NCBI GenBank assembly: GCA_022800665.1
Contig: JAAWQS010000017.1
Span: 1-44,545 of the forward strand
DNA from: Oscillospiraceae bacterium
GTDB taxonomy: Bacteria; Bacillota; Clostridia; Oscillospirales; Oscillospiraceae
Reading direction: 5' to 3'
Length of the DNA: 44,545 nt
Part shown: one piece after another, positions 7,973-15,816 of the stretch
How positions within the stretch are numbered: position 1 is the first letter of the stretch
How the letters are laid out: each line of letters begins with the position of its first letter
Position numbers and translations under genes: made by a program
The notes under the pieces: generated by a model
The model's database searches: none
Told to the model about the DNA's origin: nothing
What the model saw: only the letters and a program-made list of their open reading frames with translations

Positions 7973-8040
7973 AAGCCCTCTCAGTCAGCCTACGGCGGTG
8001 ACTGAGAGGGGGCAGCCCCCCCTCCCCAGGGCGCGGCCGC
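7973..8040. repeat. intergenic palindromic repeat relic (CCTCTCAGTCA type)
   Basis: CCCTCTCAGTCA (7976-7987) and TGACTGAGAGGG (7999-8010) form a perfect 12-bp stem around GCCTACGGCGG, followed by a C-rich stretch. This resembles the 'CCTCTCAGTCAGCCT...CAGCTCCCC' element scattered through Oscillospiraceae genomes, as far as I recall. A second relic lies at 12538-12577. Confidence 0.55.
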
Positions 8041-8063
8041 AGCTCTGGCCAGCCCCCATACCG

Positions 8064-8098
8064 CAGGCGGGAGGCCCCTTCACCGGGCCTCCCGCCTG
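8064..8098. terminator. terminator between vanW and hemW
   Basis: A 14-bp perfect stem, CAGGCGGGAGGCCC (8064-8077) with GGGCCTCCCGCCTG (8085-8098), lies between convergent genes. The T-run is short (TTCTCGCTGTT on the plus side). Confidence 0.7.
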
Positions 8099-8114
8099 TT
8101 CTCGCTGTTGGCAG

Positions 8115-9323
8115 CTATTTCAGAATGCGAAAATCCCCGCTGGCCACAGCCTGCATACGGCGCAGTTTCTCATTTGCCAAAGCGTCCAGCGCCTGACCGA
8201 TGATCTGGTTGGAAACCAGAAAGCCCACCGGCGTCAGCCGCCACCGCTCCCCCGCCTGGACAGCGTGGCCGGACCCGCAGAAGGTCTCCATAACCGCCTG
8301 AATGGGGTCAAAGGACAGACGGAAGCGGTTTTCAAACTCCCGGCGTTCAATCCCGGCGGCCGTGCGCAGGCCCAGCATCAGATATTCCACATCCCGCTCC
8401 CGCGGCGGGATGCTCTCGCTCTCAGACAGAATATTGCCGCCGCTCCTGACACCCCGGCAGTAGGCGTCCAGATCCCGGACAAAGGCGTAGCGCACATCCC
8501 CCAGGTCCGAGTGTGCGCCGGGGCCGAACCCCGCGTACTCATGCAGCATCCAGTATTTCATGTTGTGCCGCGAGGCGAAGCCGGGCCGGGCAAAGTTGGA
8601 AATTTCATACTGCTCATAGCCCAGCTGGGCCAGCCGCTCCACGGTCCACAGGTACATGTCCGCCTGGGCGTCGTCATCGGGCAGGTCCAGCGTCGCCTGC
8701 CGCTTCCACAGAGGGGTTCCCTCCTCAATTTTCAGGCCGTAACAGCTTATGTGCTCCGGCTCCAGGGCGGCGGCGTGGTTCAGCGTCCGCTGCCAGAGGG
8801 CCAGGGTCTGGTTTGGCAGGCCGTAGATCAGGTCCAGGGACAGGTTCCCGATGCCTGCCCGCCGCACCGCGCCCACGGCGTCCACCGCCTGGGCAAAGGT
8901 GTGGGGCCGGCCCAGCTCCCGCAACTCCTGGTCGTTGGCCGACTGCACCCCCAGAGAGATACGGTTGAAACCCGCTTTCCGCAGGGCGCGGACCTTGCGC
9001 CAGTCCCCCAGACTTTCGGGATTGGCCTCCAGGGTGATCTCGGCGCCGGGAGACAGGCGGTAGCGTTTACGGACGGTTTTCAGCAGCTTTTTCAGGCGGC
9101 GGACGCCCAGATAGGAGGGAGTACCGCCGCCGAAGTACACGGTGTCCGCCAGGTAGGCGGCGGCGCAGGGGGCTGTCTCCGCCAGGTGCGCCCGGAGCGC
9201 GGCTGTATAGCGGTTCATCTGCTTTTCCGCGTTGGGCAGGGAGTAGAAGTCGCAGTAGGCGCACTTGCTTTTGCAGAAGGGAATGTGGATGTACAGGCCC
9301 AGGGGCTTGTCTTCTTTTTTCAT
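8115..9323 (-). CDS. hemW: radical SAM heme chaperone HemW
   Basis: A 402-residue radical SAM protein of the HemW/HemN family. The cluster motif CxxxCxxC is at C17, C21 and C24 (FCKSKCAYC) with the next aromatic residues normal, followed by YFGGGTPSYL (SAM contact) and the C-terminal HemN-like domain with AGFGPGAHS. HemW binds heme and helps load it into respiratory proteins; genuine coproporphyrinogen dehydrogenases have extra N-terminal residues that are absent here. Start at 9323 was chosen over the GTG at 9332 because GAGGTGAG lies at the right distance. It has its own promoter at 9377-9405. Confidence 0.9.
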   Translation of the reverse strand: MKKEDKPLGLYIHIPFCKSKCAYCDFYSLPNAEKQMNRYTAALRAHLAETAPCAAAYLADTVYFGGGTPSYLGVRRLKKLLKTVRKRYRLSPGAEITLEANPESLGDWRKVRALRKAGFNRISLGVQSANDQELRELGRPHTFAQAVDAVGAVRRAGIGNLSLDLIYGLPNQTLALWQRTLNHAAALEPEHISCYGLKIEEGTPLWKRQATLDLPDDDAQADMYLWTVERLAQLGYEQYEISNFARPGFASRHNMKYWMLHEYAGFGPGAHSDLGDVRYAFVRDLDAYCRGVRSGGNILSESESIPPRERDVEYLMLGLRTAAGIERREFENRFRLSFDPIQAVMETFCGSGHAVQAGERWRLTPVGFLVSNQIIGQALDALANEKLRRMQAVASGDFRILK

Positions 9324-9376
9324 CAATCTCACCTCGCATGCCCTTCAAAGAAGGCACAATATCGTCAACTGCCCCT

Positions 9377-9405
9377 ATTGTACCCAAAAAAACCGGCGGC
9401 TGCAA
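9377..9405 (-). promoter_or_regulatory. hemW promoter
   Basis: On the minus strand TTGCAG (9400-9405) and TACAAT (9377-9382) are 17 bp apart. Confidence 0.65.
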
Positions 9406-9449
9406 GGGAATTTTGACCTTTTCCTGAAAATCCGCCGTCCGGTATGGCA

Positions 9450-9478
9450 TTGCCTTTTCCTGGGAATCCTGCTATAAT
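9450..9478 (+). promoter_or_regulatory. promoter of the patatin-cls-tetR operon
   Basis: TTGCCT (9450-9455), a 17-bp spacer, and TATAAT (9473-9478) preceded by TGC, an extended -10. It drives the patatin gene 43 nt downstream. Confidence 0.75.
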
Positions 9479-9520
9479 CATTCTGGCAATCAAACCGGCC
9501 TGAAACGTGGAGGTATAATC

Positions 9521-10357
9521 ATGAAAACTGGCATTGTGGACGTAGGCGGCGGAATGCGGGGCATCTTTGCCGCCGGCGTCTTTGACTACTGTATGGACCA
9601 GGGCATCTGCTTTGACCTGGTCATCGGCGTCTCGGCGGGCAGCGCAAACGCCGCCTCCTTCCTCGCCGGACAGCGGGGAAGAAATTATGAATTTTATACG
9701 GAATATTCCTTTGAAAAGGAGTATATGAGCCTGAAAAATGTACTCACCAAGCAGTCCTATCTGGACCTGGACTATGTCTACGGCACCCTCAGCAACTCCA
9801 CGGGCAGTCATCCCCTGGACTTCCAGGCCCTGATGGACAATCCCACACCCCTGCTGGTCCCGGCCACCAACGCCCTGACCGGCAGCGCCAAGTATTTCAG
9901 CAAGGCCGACCTGCGGCAGGACAGCTACGACATCTTCAAGGCGTCCTCCTCTCTGCCCTTCCTGTGCAGCCCCTATATGGTCAACTGGATTCCCTACTAT
10001 GACGGCGCGCTGGCCGACCCGGTCCCCATTGAGAAAGCCTTTCAGTGGGGCTGCGACCGGGTGGCGCTGATCCTGTCCAGACCCGCCCACACCCCCCGCG
10101 CCCCTGGCAAGGACGCCTTTTTCGCCAGCCGCATCCAGCGAAAGTACCCCTTTGCCGCCAACAAGCTCCGCACACGGGTGGAGCGGTACAACCGGTGCGT
10201 CGCTCTGGCAAAGGAGTGCGAGGCCCAGGGCCGCGCCCTGATTATTGCGCCGGACGATCTCTGCGGGATGGATACGCTGACACGGGATAAGAAGGCGATG
10301 GCGCTGTTTTATCAAAAGGGGTACGAGGAGGCGAAGAAAATTTCGTCGTTTATGTGA
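9521..10357 (+). CDS. patatin-like phospholipase
   Basis: A 278-residue patatin-fold lipase. The oxyanion loop DVGGGMRG (residues 7-14), the nucleophile elbow GVSAG with Ser38, and the dyad Asp161 in YYDGALADP are all present, so it should be an active lipid acyl hydrolase. It has no signal peptide and should act from the cytoplasm on the membrane. It is close to the bacterial YjjU-type patatins. Cardiolipin synthase follows 16 nt later in the same operon, which suggests phospholipid turnover. The exact substrate cannot be read from sequence. Confidence 0.9.
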   Translation: MKTGIVDVGGGMRGIFAAGVFDYCMDQGICFDLVIGVSAGSANAASFLAGQRGRNYEFYTEYSFEKEYMSLKNVLTKQSYLDLDYVYGTLSNSTGSHPLDFQALMDNPTPLLVPATNALTGSAKYFSKADLRQDSYDIFKASSSLPFLCSPYMVNWIPYYDGALADPVPIEKAFQWGCDRVALILSRPAHTPRAPGKDAFFASRIQRKYPFAANKLRTRVERYNRCVALAKECEAQGRALIIAPDDLCGMDTLTRDKKAMALFYQKGYEEAKKISSFM

Positions 10358-10373
10358 GAGAAGGAGATTTTTG

Positions 10374-11933
10374 ATGGATACGGGTATTTCTCTGCTGAAA
10401 AAGGGGCAGAAGGGTTTTTTTCACGCCGTATTCAGCCGGTTGGGGCTGATTGTGCTGCTGCTGGCCGCGCAGGCGCTGTTTCTGTTCAGCATTTTTCAGT
10501 GGTTCGAGGAATTTCTCCCCCATATTTTCGGCAGTACCACGGTTTTTACGGTCTTTATGGTTCTGTACCTGCTCAACTACCGCCATCTGGACCCCACGGC
10601 AAAAAACACCTGGCTGGTGGTCATCATGCTGCTGCCGGTGTTTGGCTCCCTGCTGTTCTGGTACACCCGGAGCGATTTGGGACACCTCGCCGTCAAGGAG
10701 CGGCTCAACCAGCTGGCCAAGCAGACTGCGGACTGCATCCCCCAGCCAGAGCAGGCGGCGGCGTCCCTGTCTGCGGAGGACGGCGGAGCCGCTGCTCTGG
10801 CCCGCTACATCCGCCGGAGCGGATGCTATCCCGTCTTTCAGAACACAGCCGTGACCTATTTCCCCCTGGGCGAGGCGAAGTGGGCGGAGATGCTGCGGCA
10901 GCTGGAGGGCGCGGAGCAGTTCATCTTCCTGGAATATTTTATCATAGACGAGGGCCTGATGTGGGGAAAGGTGTTGGAGATTCTGGCAAAGAAGGCGGCG
11001 GCGGGAGTGGACGTGCGGGTGATGTACGACGGCACCTGCGAATTCTCCACCCTGCCCCACGACTACCCCAAACGGCTGCGGCAGCTGGGCATCCGGTGCA
11101 AGATGTTCGCCCCGGTGTCGCCCTTTGTCTCCACCCACTACAACTACCGGGACCACCGGAAAATCCTGGTCATCGACGGCCATACCGCCTTCAACGGCGG
11201 CGTGAATCTTGCGGACGAGTACATCAACCACATCGACAAGCACGGCCACTGGAAGGACACCGCCGTCATGCTCAAGGGCGAGGCGGTGAAGAGCTTCACC
11301 CTCATGTTCCTCCAGATGTGGGGGATCAGCGAGCGGGAACAGGAGTTTGACCGCTTTCTGTCCGATACGGCGGCTGTCCAGGCGGAGGGGTACGTCCTGC
11401 CCTACGGCGACTGCCCTCTGGACAGCGACCGGGTGGGGGAGCGGGTCTATATGGACATCCTCAACCGCGCCCGGCGGTACGTCCACATCATGTCGCCCTA
11501 TTTGATTTTAGACGGGGAGATGGAGGCGGCGTTGAAATTCGCAGCGGAGCGCGGGGTGGAGGTGCGGCTGATTCTGCCCGGCGTGCCGGACAAGGCCGCG
11601 CCCTACGCCCTGGCAAAGACCCACTACGCCTCGCTGCTGGAGTCCGGGGTGAAGATTCACGAGTACACCCCCGGCTTTGTCCACGCGAAGGTCTTCGTCA
11701 GCGACAGCCGGGAGGCGGTTGTGGGGACCATCAACCTGGATTACCGCAGCCTCTACCACCACTTTGAATGCGCCACCTATCTCTACCGGACGCCGTGTAT
11801 TGCAGAAATTGAAGCGGACTTCCAGGACACGCTCCAAAAGTGCAGGCATGTCACGCCGGAGACAGTGCGGCAGGAAAAGCTCGGCCTGAAGCTCCTGGGC
11901 TTTGTCCTGAAAACCATTGCGCCGCTGATGTAG
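10374..11933 (+). CDS. cls: cardiolipin synthase
   Basis: A 519-residue cardiolipin synthase of the phospholipase D superfamily, which joins two phosphatidylglycerols to make cardiolipin and glycerol at the membrane. Two N-terminal helices (about 20-40 and 50-75) anchor it, followed by two HKD motifs: NYRDHRKILVIDG near residue 260 and FVHAKVFVSD near residue 437, each followed by the GxxN pattern (FNGGVNLADEY, GTINLDYRS). Full length. The start at ATG 10374 has AAGGAG; the in-frame TTG one codon earlier is less likely. It lies between the patatin and the TetR genes. Confidence 0.95.
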   Translation: MDTGISLLKKGQKGFFHAVFSRLGLIVLLLAAQALFLFSIFQWFEEFLPHIFGSTTVFTVFMVLYLLNYRHLDPTAKNTWLVVIMLLPVFGSLLFWYTRSDLGHLAVKERLNQLAKQTADCIPQPEQAAASLSAEDGGAAALARYIRRSGCYPVFQNTAVTYFPLGEAKWAEMLRQLEGAEQFIFLEYFIIDEGLMWGKVLEILAKKAAAGVDVRVMYDGTCEFSTLPHDYPKRLRQLGIRCKMFAPVSPFVSTHYNYRDHRKILVIDGHTAFNGGVNLADEYINHIDKHGHWKDTAVMLKGEAVKSFTLMFLQMWGISEREQEFDRFLSDTAAVQAEGYVLPYGDCPLDSDRVGERVYMDILNRARRYVHIMSPYLILDGEMEAALKFAAERGVEVRLILPGVPDKAAPYALAKTHYASLLESGVKIHEYTPGFVHAKVFVSDSREAVVGTINLDYRSLYHHFECATYLYRTPCIAEIEADFQDTLQKCRHVTPETVRQEKLGLKLLGFVLKTIAPLM

Positions 11934-11953
11934 GCGGAAAGGAGGAAGACGCC

Positions 11954-12520
11954 ATGTCCCAGACCACCAAGCGGGCGTTGGCGGCGGCGTTGAAAAAGCT
12001 GCTGCTGGAAAAGCCCTTCCATAAAATCACCATCGGCGACATCACCGAGGACTGCGGCATCAGCCGCATGACCTTCTACTACCATTTCAAGGATATCTAT
12101 GATCTGGTGGAGTGGGTCTGCGCGGAGGACGCGGCCCATGCGCTGGAGGGGAAGAAAACCTATGAGACCTGGCAGGAGGGGTTTCTCAACATCTTCCAGG
12201 CGGTGCAGGAGAACAAGCCGTTTGTGATGAACGTCTACCGCTCCGTCAGCCGGGAGCGCATCGAGCAGTATCTGGCCCCCCTGATTCGCAGCCTTATTCT
12301 GGGCGTGGTGGAGGAGAAATCGGAGGGCATGTCCATCCGCGGGGCGGACAAGCAGTTTATCGCCAGCTTCTATGAGCACGCCTTTACCGGCGTGATGCTG
12401 GAATGGATTGATAACAGCATGAAGGAGGACCCCGCCGCCATTGTGGAGCGGACCAGCCGGGTGGTACACGGCAATGTCGTACGGGCGTTGAACGTCTTCC
12501 GTACGGACCGGGTGCGGTAA
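11954..12520 (+). CDS. TetR-family regulator
   Basis: A 188-residue TetR/AcrR-type repressor. The N-terminal helix-turn-helix reads ITIGDITEDCGISRMTFYYH (about 25-50), followed by the FKDIYDLVEW helix; the rest is an all-helical ligand or dimer domain of the kind seen in DhaS-like regulators. The real start is the ATG at 11954 after GGAGGAAG; the longer frame overlaps cls. It is 20 nt after cls, so cotranscribed, and 222 bp before oleate hydratase, whose upstream region carries a perfect 31-bp palindrome that could be its operator. Ligand unknown; fatty acid is a guess from context. Confidence 0.88.
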   Translation: MSQTTKRALAAALKKLLLEKPFHKITIGDITEDCGISRMTFYYHFKDIYDLVEWVCAEDAAHALEGKKTYETWQEGFLNIFQAVQENKPFVMNVYRSVSRERIEQYLAPLIRSLILGVVEEKSEGMSIRGADKQFIASFYEHAFTGVMLEWIDNSMKEDPAAIVERTSRVVHGNVVRALNVFRTDRVR

Positions 12521-12537
12521 ACGCTTGCCAATGAATA

Positions 12538-12577
12538 ACCCCTCAGTCACGCTTCGCGTGCCAGCTCCCCTAGTGTA
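12538..12577. repeat. second intergenic repeat relic (CCTCAGTC type)
   Basis: CCCCTCAGTCACGCTTCGCG followed by TGCCAGCTCCCCTAGT has the order of parts of the Oscillospiraceae intergenic element: CCTCAGTC, a small CG hairpin, then CAGCTCCCC. It shares CTCAGTCA with the copy at 7976. Only one end is present, so it looks decayed. Confidence 0.5.
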
Positions 12578-12621
12578 CCGCAGCGCCCGGAGAAATGCAA
12601 GGAACAAATTTATTCATTTTG

Positions 12622-12652
12622 CCCCTGATGATAAAAATTTTATCATCAGGGG
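12622..12652. promoter_or_regulatory. perfect 31-bp palindrome, probable operator of oleate hydratase
   Basis: CCCCTGATGATAAAA and TTTTATCATCAGGGG are perfect 15-bp arms around one central A. It ends 8 bp before TATATT (12660-12665), the likely -10 of the oleate hydratase gene, so a bound protein would overlap the -35 region. There is no T-run for termination. The TetR gene just upstream is the natural candidate ligand; this link is inferred. Confidence 0.65.
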
Positions 12653-12742
12653 TCTGGTGTATATTGTAAAAAAGGGAAAAGCGCCCTATGATAGACCCAT
12701 CAAGCGAAAGCGCAAAAATCATAACGGGAAAGGATGCTTTTT

Positions 12743-14518
12743 ATGTACTACTCCAGCGGAAATTATGAGGCGTTTGCCCATCCCAAAAAGCCGGAGGGCG
12801 TGGACCGCAAATCCGCCTATATCCTCGGCGCTGGCCTGGCGGCTCTGACCGCCGCCTGCTACCTGGTCCGGGACGGACAGATGCAGGGCAGCCACATCCA
12901 CATCTTTGAGAAGGACCCCGTTCCCGGCGGCGCCTGCGACGGATGGAAATTTGAGAACGCGGGCTACGTCATGCGGGGTGGACGGGAGATGGACAACCAC
13001 TTTGAGGTCATGTGGGACCTGTTCCACTCCATCCCCTCCATCGAGACCGAGGGCGTCAGCGTTCTGGACGAATACTACTGGCTGAACAAGGCGGACCCCA
13101 ACTACTCCCTCTGCCGCGCCACCGTCAACCGGGGCCAGGACGCCCATACGGACGGACAGTTCGGCGTATCCGACAAGGCGGCAATGGAGATTATGCGGCT
13201 GTTCTTCACCCCGGACGAGGACCTGTACGACAAGCGCATTACCGACTACTTTGACGATGAGGTACTCAACTCCAATTTCTGGCTCTACTGGCGCACCATG
13301 TTCGCCTTTGAGAACTGGCACAGCGCGTTGGAGATGAAACGGTATATCAAGCGGTTCATCCACCACATCGGCGGCCTGCCGGACTTCAAGGCCCTGCGCT
13401 TCACCCGCTACAACCAGTATGAGTCCATGATTCTGCCCATGATTAAGTATCTGGAGGACCACGGCGTCCAGTTCCACTACAATACGAAAGTGGTCAATGT
13501 GGAATTTGACATCCAGCCAAACCGGAAGCAGGCCCGGCGGGTAGAGCTGCTGCGGGATGGGAAGCAGGAGTTTGTGGATCTGACAGAAAACGACCTGGTG
13601 TTCATCACCAACGGCGGCTGTGTGGAGAACTCCGGCATGGGTTCCCAGCACGAACCGGCCCCCTATACCCCGGAGATCAAGCCCGGCGGCGGCTGGGACA
13701 TGTGGCGTAAGATCGCCGCCCAGGACCCCGCCTTTGGAAATCCGGACAAGTTCTGCTGTGACCCGGAGCAGACCAACTGGATGAGCGCGACGGTGGAGAC
13801 GCTGGACCAGCGGATTATTCCATATATCAAGAACATCTGCAAGCGGGACCCCTTTACCGGCAGCGTCGTCACCGGCGGCATTGTGACGGCGAAGGACTCC
13901 TCCTGGCTTCTGAGCTGGACCATCAACCGCCAGCCCCAGTTCCGGGAGCAGCCGAAGGACCACTGCCTGGTGTGGGTGTACGCTCTGTTCAGCGACAGGG
14001 CCGGCGACTATGTCAAAAAGGCCATGCGGTACTGCACGGGAAAAGAGATCTGCATGGAGTGGCTGTATCACCTGGGGGTGCCTGAGGAGGAGATTGAGGA
14101 GCTGGCGGAGACCGCCGCCAACACAGTCCCTGTGATGATGCCCTATATCGACGCATTCTTCATGCCCCGCAACGACACGGACCGGCCCAAGGTGGTGCCG
14201 GAGGGCGCGGTCAACTTCGCCTTCCTGGGCCAGTTCGCCGAGACCCCCCGCGACACCATCTTCACCACCGAATACTCCATGCGCACCGGCATGGAGGCGG
14301 TCTATACCCTGCTGGACGTGGACCGGGGCGTACCGGAGGTATGGGGCAGCACCTACGACGTGCGGGACCTGCTGGACGCCACCGTGAAGCTGCGGGACGG
14401 CAAGACTATCCAAGATATGGACCTGGGGCTGAAGGAAAGGCTGGTTCTCCACGAGGCGTTGAAGAAACTGGCGGGAACGGACGCGGAGAAGCTGTTAAAG
14501 GAATATCATGTAATCTGA
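12743..14518 (+). CDS. ohyA: oleate hydratase
   Basis: A 591-residue FAD-dependent fatty acid double-bond hydratase, formerly 'myosin-cross-reactive antigen'. It adds water to oleate to give 10-hydroxystearate. The family opening MYYSSGNYEAF, the FAD-binding YILGAGLAALTAA, the RGGREMDNHFE active-site loop with its catalytic Glu, and the FTRYNQYESMI region are all present and the length is normal. The ATG at 12743 was chosen over 12734 because AAAGG sits 10 nt upstream and family members begin there. In gut bacteria it detoxifies unsaturated fatty acids. Palindrome and TetR gene upstream suggest fatty-acid-responsive control. Confidence 0.96.
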   Translation: MYYSSGNYEAFAHPKKPEGVDRKSAYILGAGLAALTAACYLVRDGQMQGSHIHIFEKDPVPGGACDGWKFENAGYVMRGGREMDNHFEVMWDLFHSIPSIETEGVSVLDEYYWLNKADPNYSLCRATVNRGQDAHTDGQFGVSDKAAMEIMRLFFTPDEDLYDKRITDYFDDEVLNSNFWLYWRTMFAFENWHSALEMKRYIKRFIHHIGGLPDFKALRFTRYNQYESMILPMIKYLEDHGVQFHYNTKVVNVEFDIQPNRKQARRVELLRDGKQEFVDLTENDLVFITNGGCVENSGMGSQHEPAPYTPEIKPGGGWDMWRKIAAQDPAFGNPDKFCCDPEQTNWMSATVETLDQRIIPYIKNICKRDPFTGSVVTGGIVTAKDSSWLLSWTINRQPQFREQPKDHCLVWVYALFSDRAGDYVKKAMRYCTGKEICMEWLYHLGVPEEEIEELAETAANTVPVMMPYIDAFFMPRNDTDRPKVVPEGAVNFAFLGQFAETPRDTIFTTEYSMRTGMEAVYTLLDVDRGVPEVWGSTYDVRDLLDATVKLRDGKTIQDMDLGLKERLVLHEALKKLAGTDAEKLLKEYHVI

Positions 14519-14571
14519 CGCGAGAGCGGGCGGGGCAGGGATAAACCAACGGATGGAAACGAGGGATTCTT

Positions 14572-15249
14572 ATGGCAAAAAGGAATGGGGGCGGTTCGGG
14601 GAAATATAAAGCTGGACTTGTACTGGCGTGGTGTGTCGTGCTGCTGTTGTGCCTGCTGTACAGGGACCGCTTTACGGTGGACGGCATTCTGTCGTCCGCA
14701 CCCCAAAACGCTGTCCCCGCCGCTGTCTTTATGCTGCTCCTCTTTGCGCTGAAGAGCATAAGCGTATTCGTTTTCAGCGGCATCCTCTTTGCCGCCAACG
14801 GCATTCTCTTTCCCCTCCCGGCGGCCATTCTGCTCAACATCCTGGGCGCGGGGATTATGGTCTCCCTGCCCTACTGGCTGGGCCGGAGGGCAGGGGGAGG
14901 CATGATTGACCGCATTACAGAAAAATATCCCAAGGTCTCGGCCCTGCGGCGGCTCCAGACGGACCACGAGTTCCTGCTCTGCCTGATTGCCCGCATGGTC
15001 AACGTCCTGCCCAGCGATATTCTGAGCCTCTATCTGGGGGCCGTGGGGATTGACTACCGGAAATATCTGGCCGGGAGCATCCTGGGTATGCTGCTCTCGC
15101 TGATTACCTTCCCCATTCTGGGCATGAACCTTACAGACCCCCGTTCCCCCGCGTTTCTGATCTCCATCGGCATCCAGGCGGCGGCCACCGCTGCCTCCAT
15201 CGGCGGCTATTGGCTCTACCGCAGGAAAAAGCGGGCGGACGGTCCATAA
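14572..15249 (+). CDS. TVP38/TMEM64 (VTT/DedA-like) membrane protein
   Basis: A 225-residue polytopic membrane protein of the VTT/SNARE-associated family (TVP38/TMEM64, PF09335). A first helix at about 14-30 is followed by the VTT region, seen in VFVFSGILFAANGILFP, then GRRAGG, and LIARMVNVLPSDILSLYLGA, a family signature with the Arg and Pro. Relatives move lipids or lipid carriers between membrane leaflets, known for DedA/DUF368 and TMEM41B kin. It follows ohyA by 53 nt with GAGGGA before the ATG and may be cotranscribed. A strong terminator follows. Confidence 0.85.
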   Translation: MAKRNGGGSGKYKAGLVLAWCVVLLLCLLYRDRFTVDGILSSAPQNAVPAAVFMLLLFALKSISVFVFSGILFAANGILFPLPAAILLNILGAGIMVSLPYWLGRRAGGGMIDRITEKYPKVSALRRLQTDHEFLLCLIARMVNVLPSDILSLYLGAVGIDYRKYLAGSILGMLLSLITFPILGMNLTDPRSPAFLISIGIQAAATAASIGGYWLYRRKKRADGP

Positions 15250-15270
15250 AGATTCCCTGTAAAATCCGGC

Positions 15271-15300
15271 AAGCCGCCTGGCGGAAACGCCAGGCGGCTT
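15271..15300. terminator. bidirectional terminator with GAAA loop
   Basis: AAGCCGCCTGGCG and CGCCAGGCGGCTT form a perfect 13-bp stem closed by GAAA, between convergent genes. T residues flank it on both strands through the stem ends. Confidence 0.88.
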
Positions 15301-15303
15301 ACT

Positions 15304-15642
15304 TCAGTTTGGCTCCGTATTCAGCTGATTTTTCTGCACCCAGGCCAGAAAAGCCTGCAAATGCCGGTAGAACAGCGTATTGCGGTTGATCGCCGCGGCA
15401 ATCAGGCGGCACTGCTCCTCGCTTTTCTCCACCCTCGGCACATACTCCGTGTACACAAAGCCTTTAATCATGGTGTTTTCGATTCTCGCCCACACATTCG
15501 CCACCACGGTCTTTGTCTCCGGATCCACTCCGTAATCCACCGTGATTTCAATATCATCCCGTCCGATCTCCTCCTCCGGCAGCATAAACCGGAAAAAGGC
15601 ATACCGCTGAATATCGACGCCCGCTCTCTGCTTTTCGCCCAT
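15304..15642 (-). CDS. hypothetical protein downstream of parB
   Basis: A 112-residue soluble protein that I do not recognise. It starts at 15642 after GGAGGGGAG and has a mixed alpha/beta look, with EITVDYGVDPETKTVVANVW forming two strands and a C-terminal helix (HLQAFLAWVQKNQ). It is acidic in the first half and has no signal or membrane helix. It lies 174 bp after the ParB/Noc gene on the same strand, with a TATAAT at 15674-15679 that may give it its own promoter. The frame is open further upstream, but that extension has no ribosome site. Confidence 0.7.
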   Translation of the reverse strand: MGEKQRAGVDIQRYAFFRFMLPEEEIGRDDIEITVDYGVDPETKTVVANVWARIENTMIKGFVYTEYVPRVEKSEEQCRLIAAAINRNTLFYRHLQAFLAWVQKNQLNTEPN

Positions 15643-15816
15643 CGCACTCCCCTCCCCACAGTTTGAAATTATTATACACGAACCGCTGGCAAAAGGGAAG
15701 TGGAATTCCAAGATTTTTTGGCGGTATTTCAAGAGTCCGTATCCGGTGCGGATTGTAGACGGGAAAATAGGGCGGAAATTTTTTGATTCCAGCAAGCGAT
15801 ACCCCATAGCCATGCC

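Noticed and set aside
7923-9416. 497-codon open frame on the plus strand
   Set aside because: It is antisense to hemW and contains no family motif.
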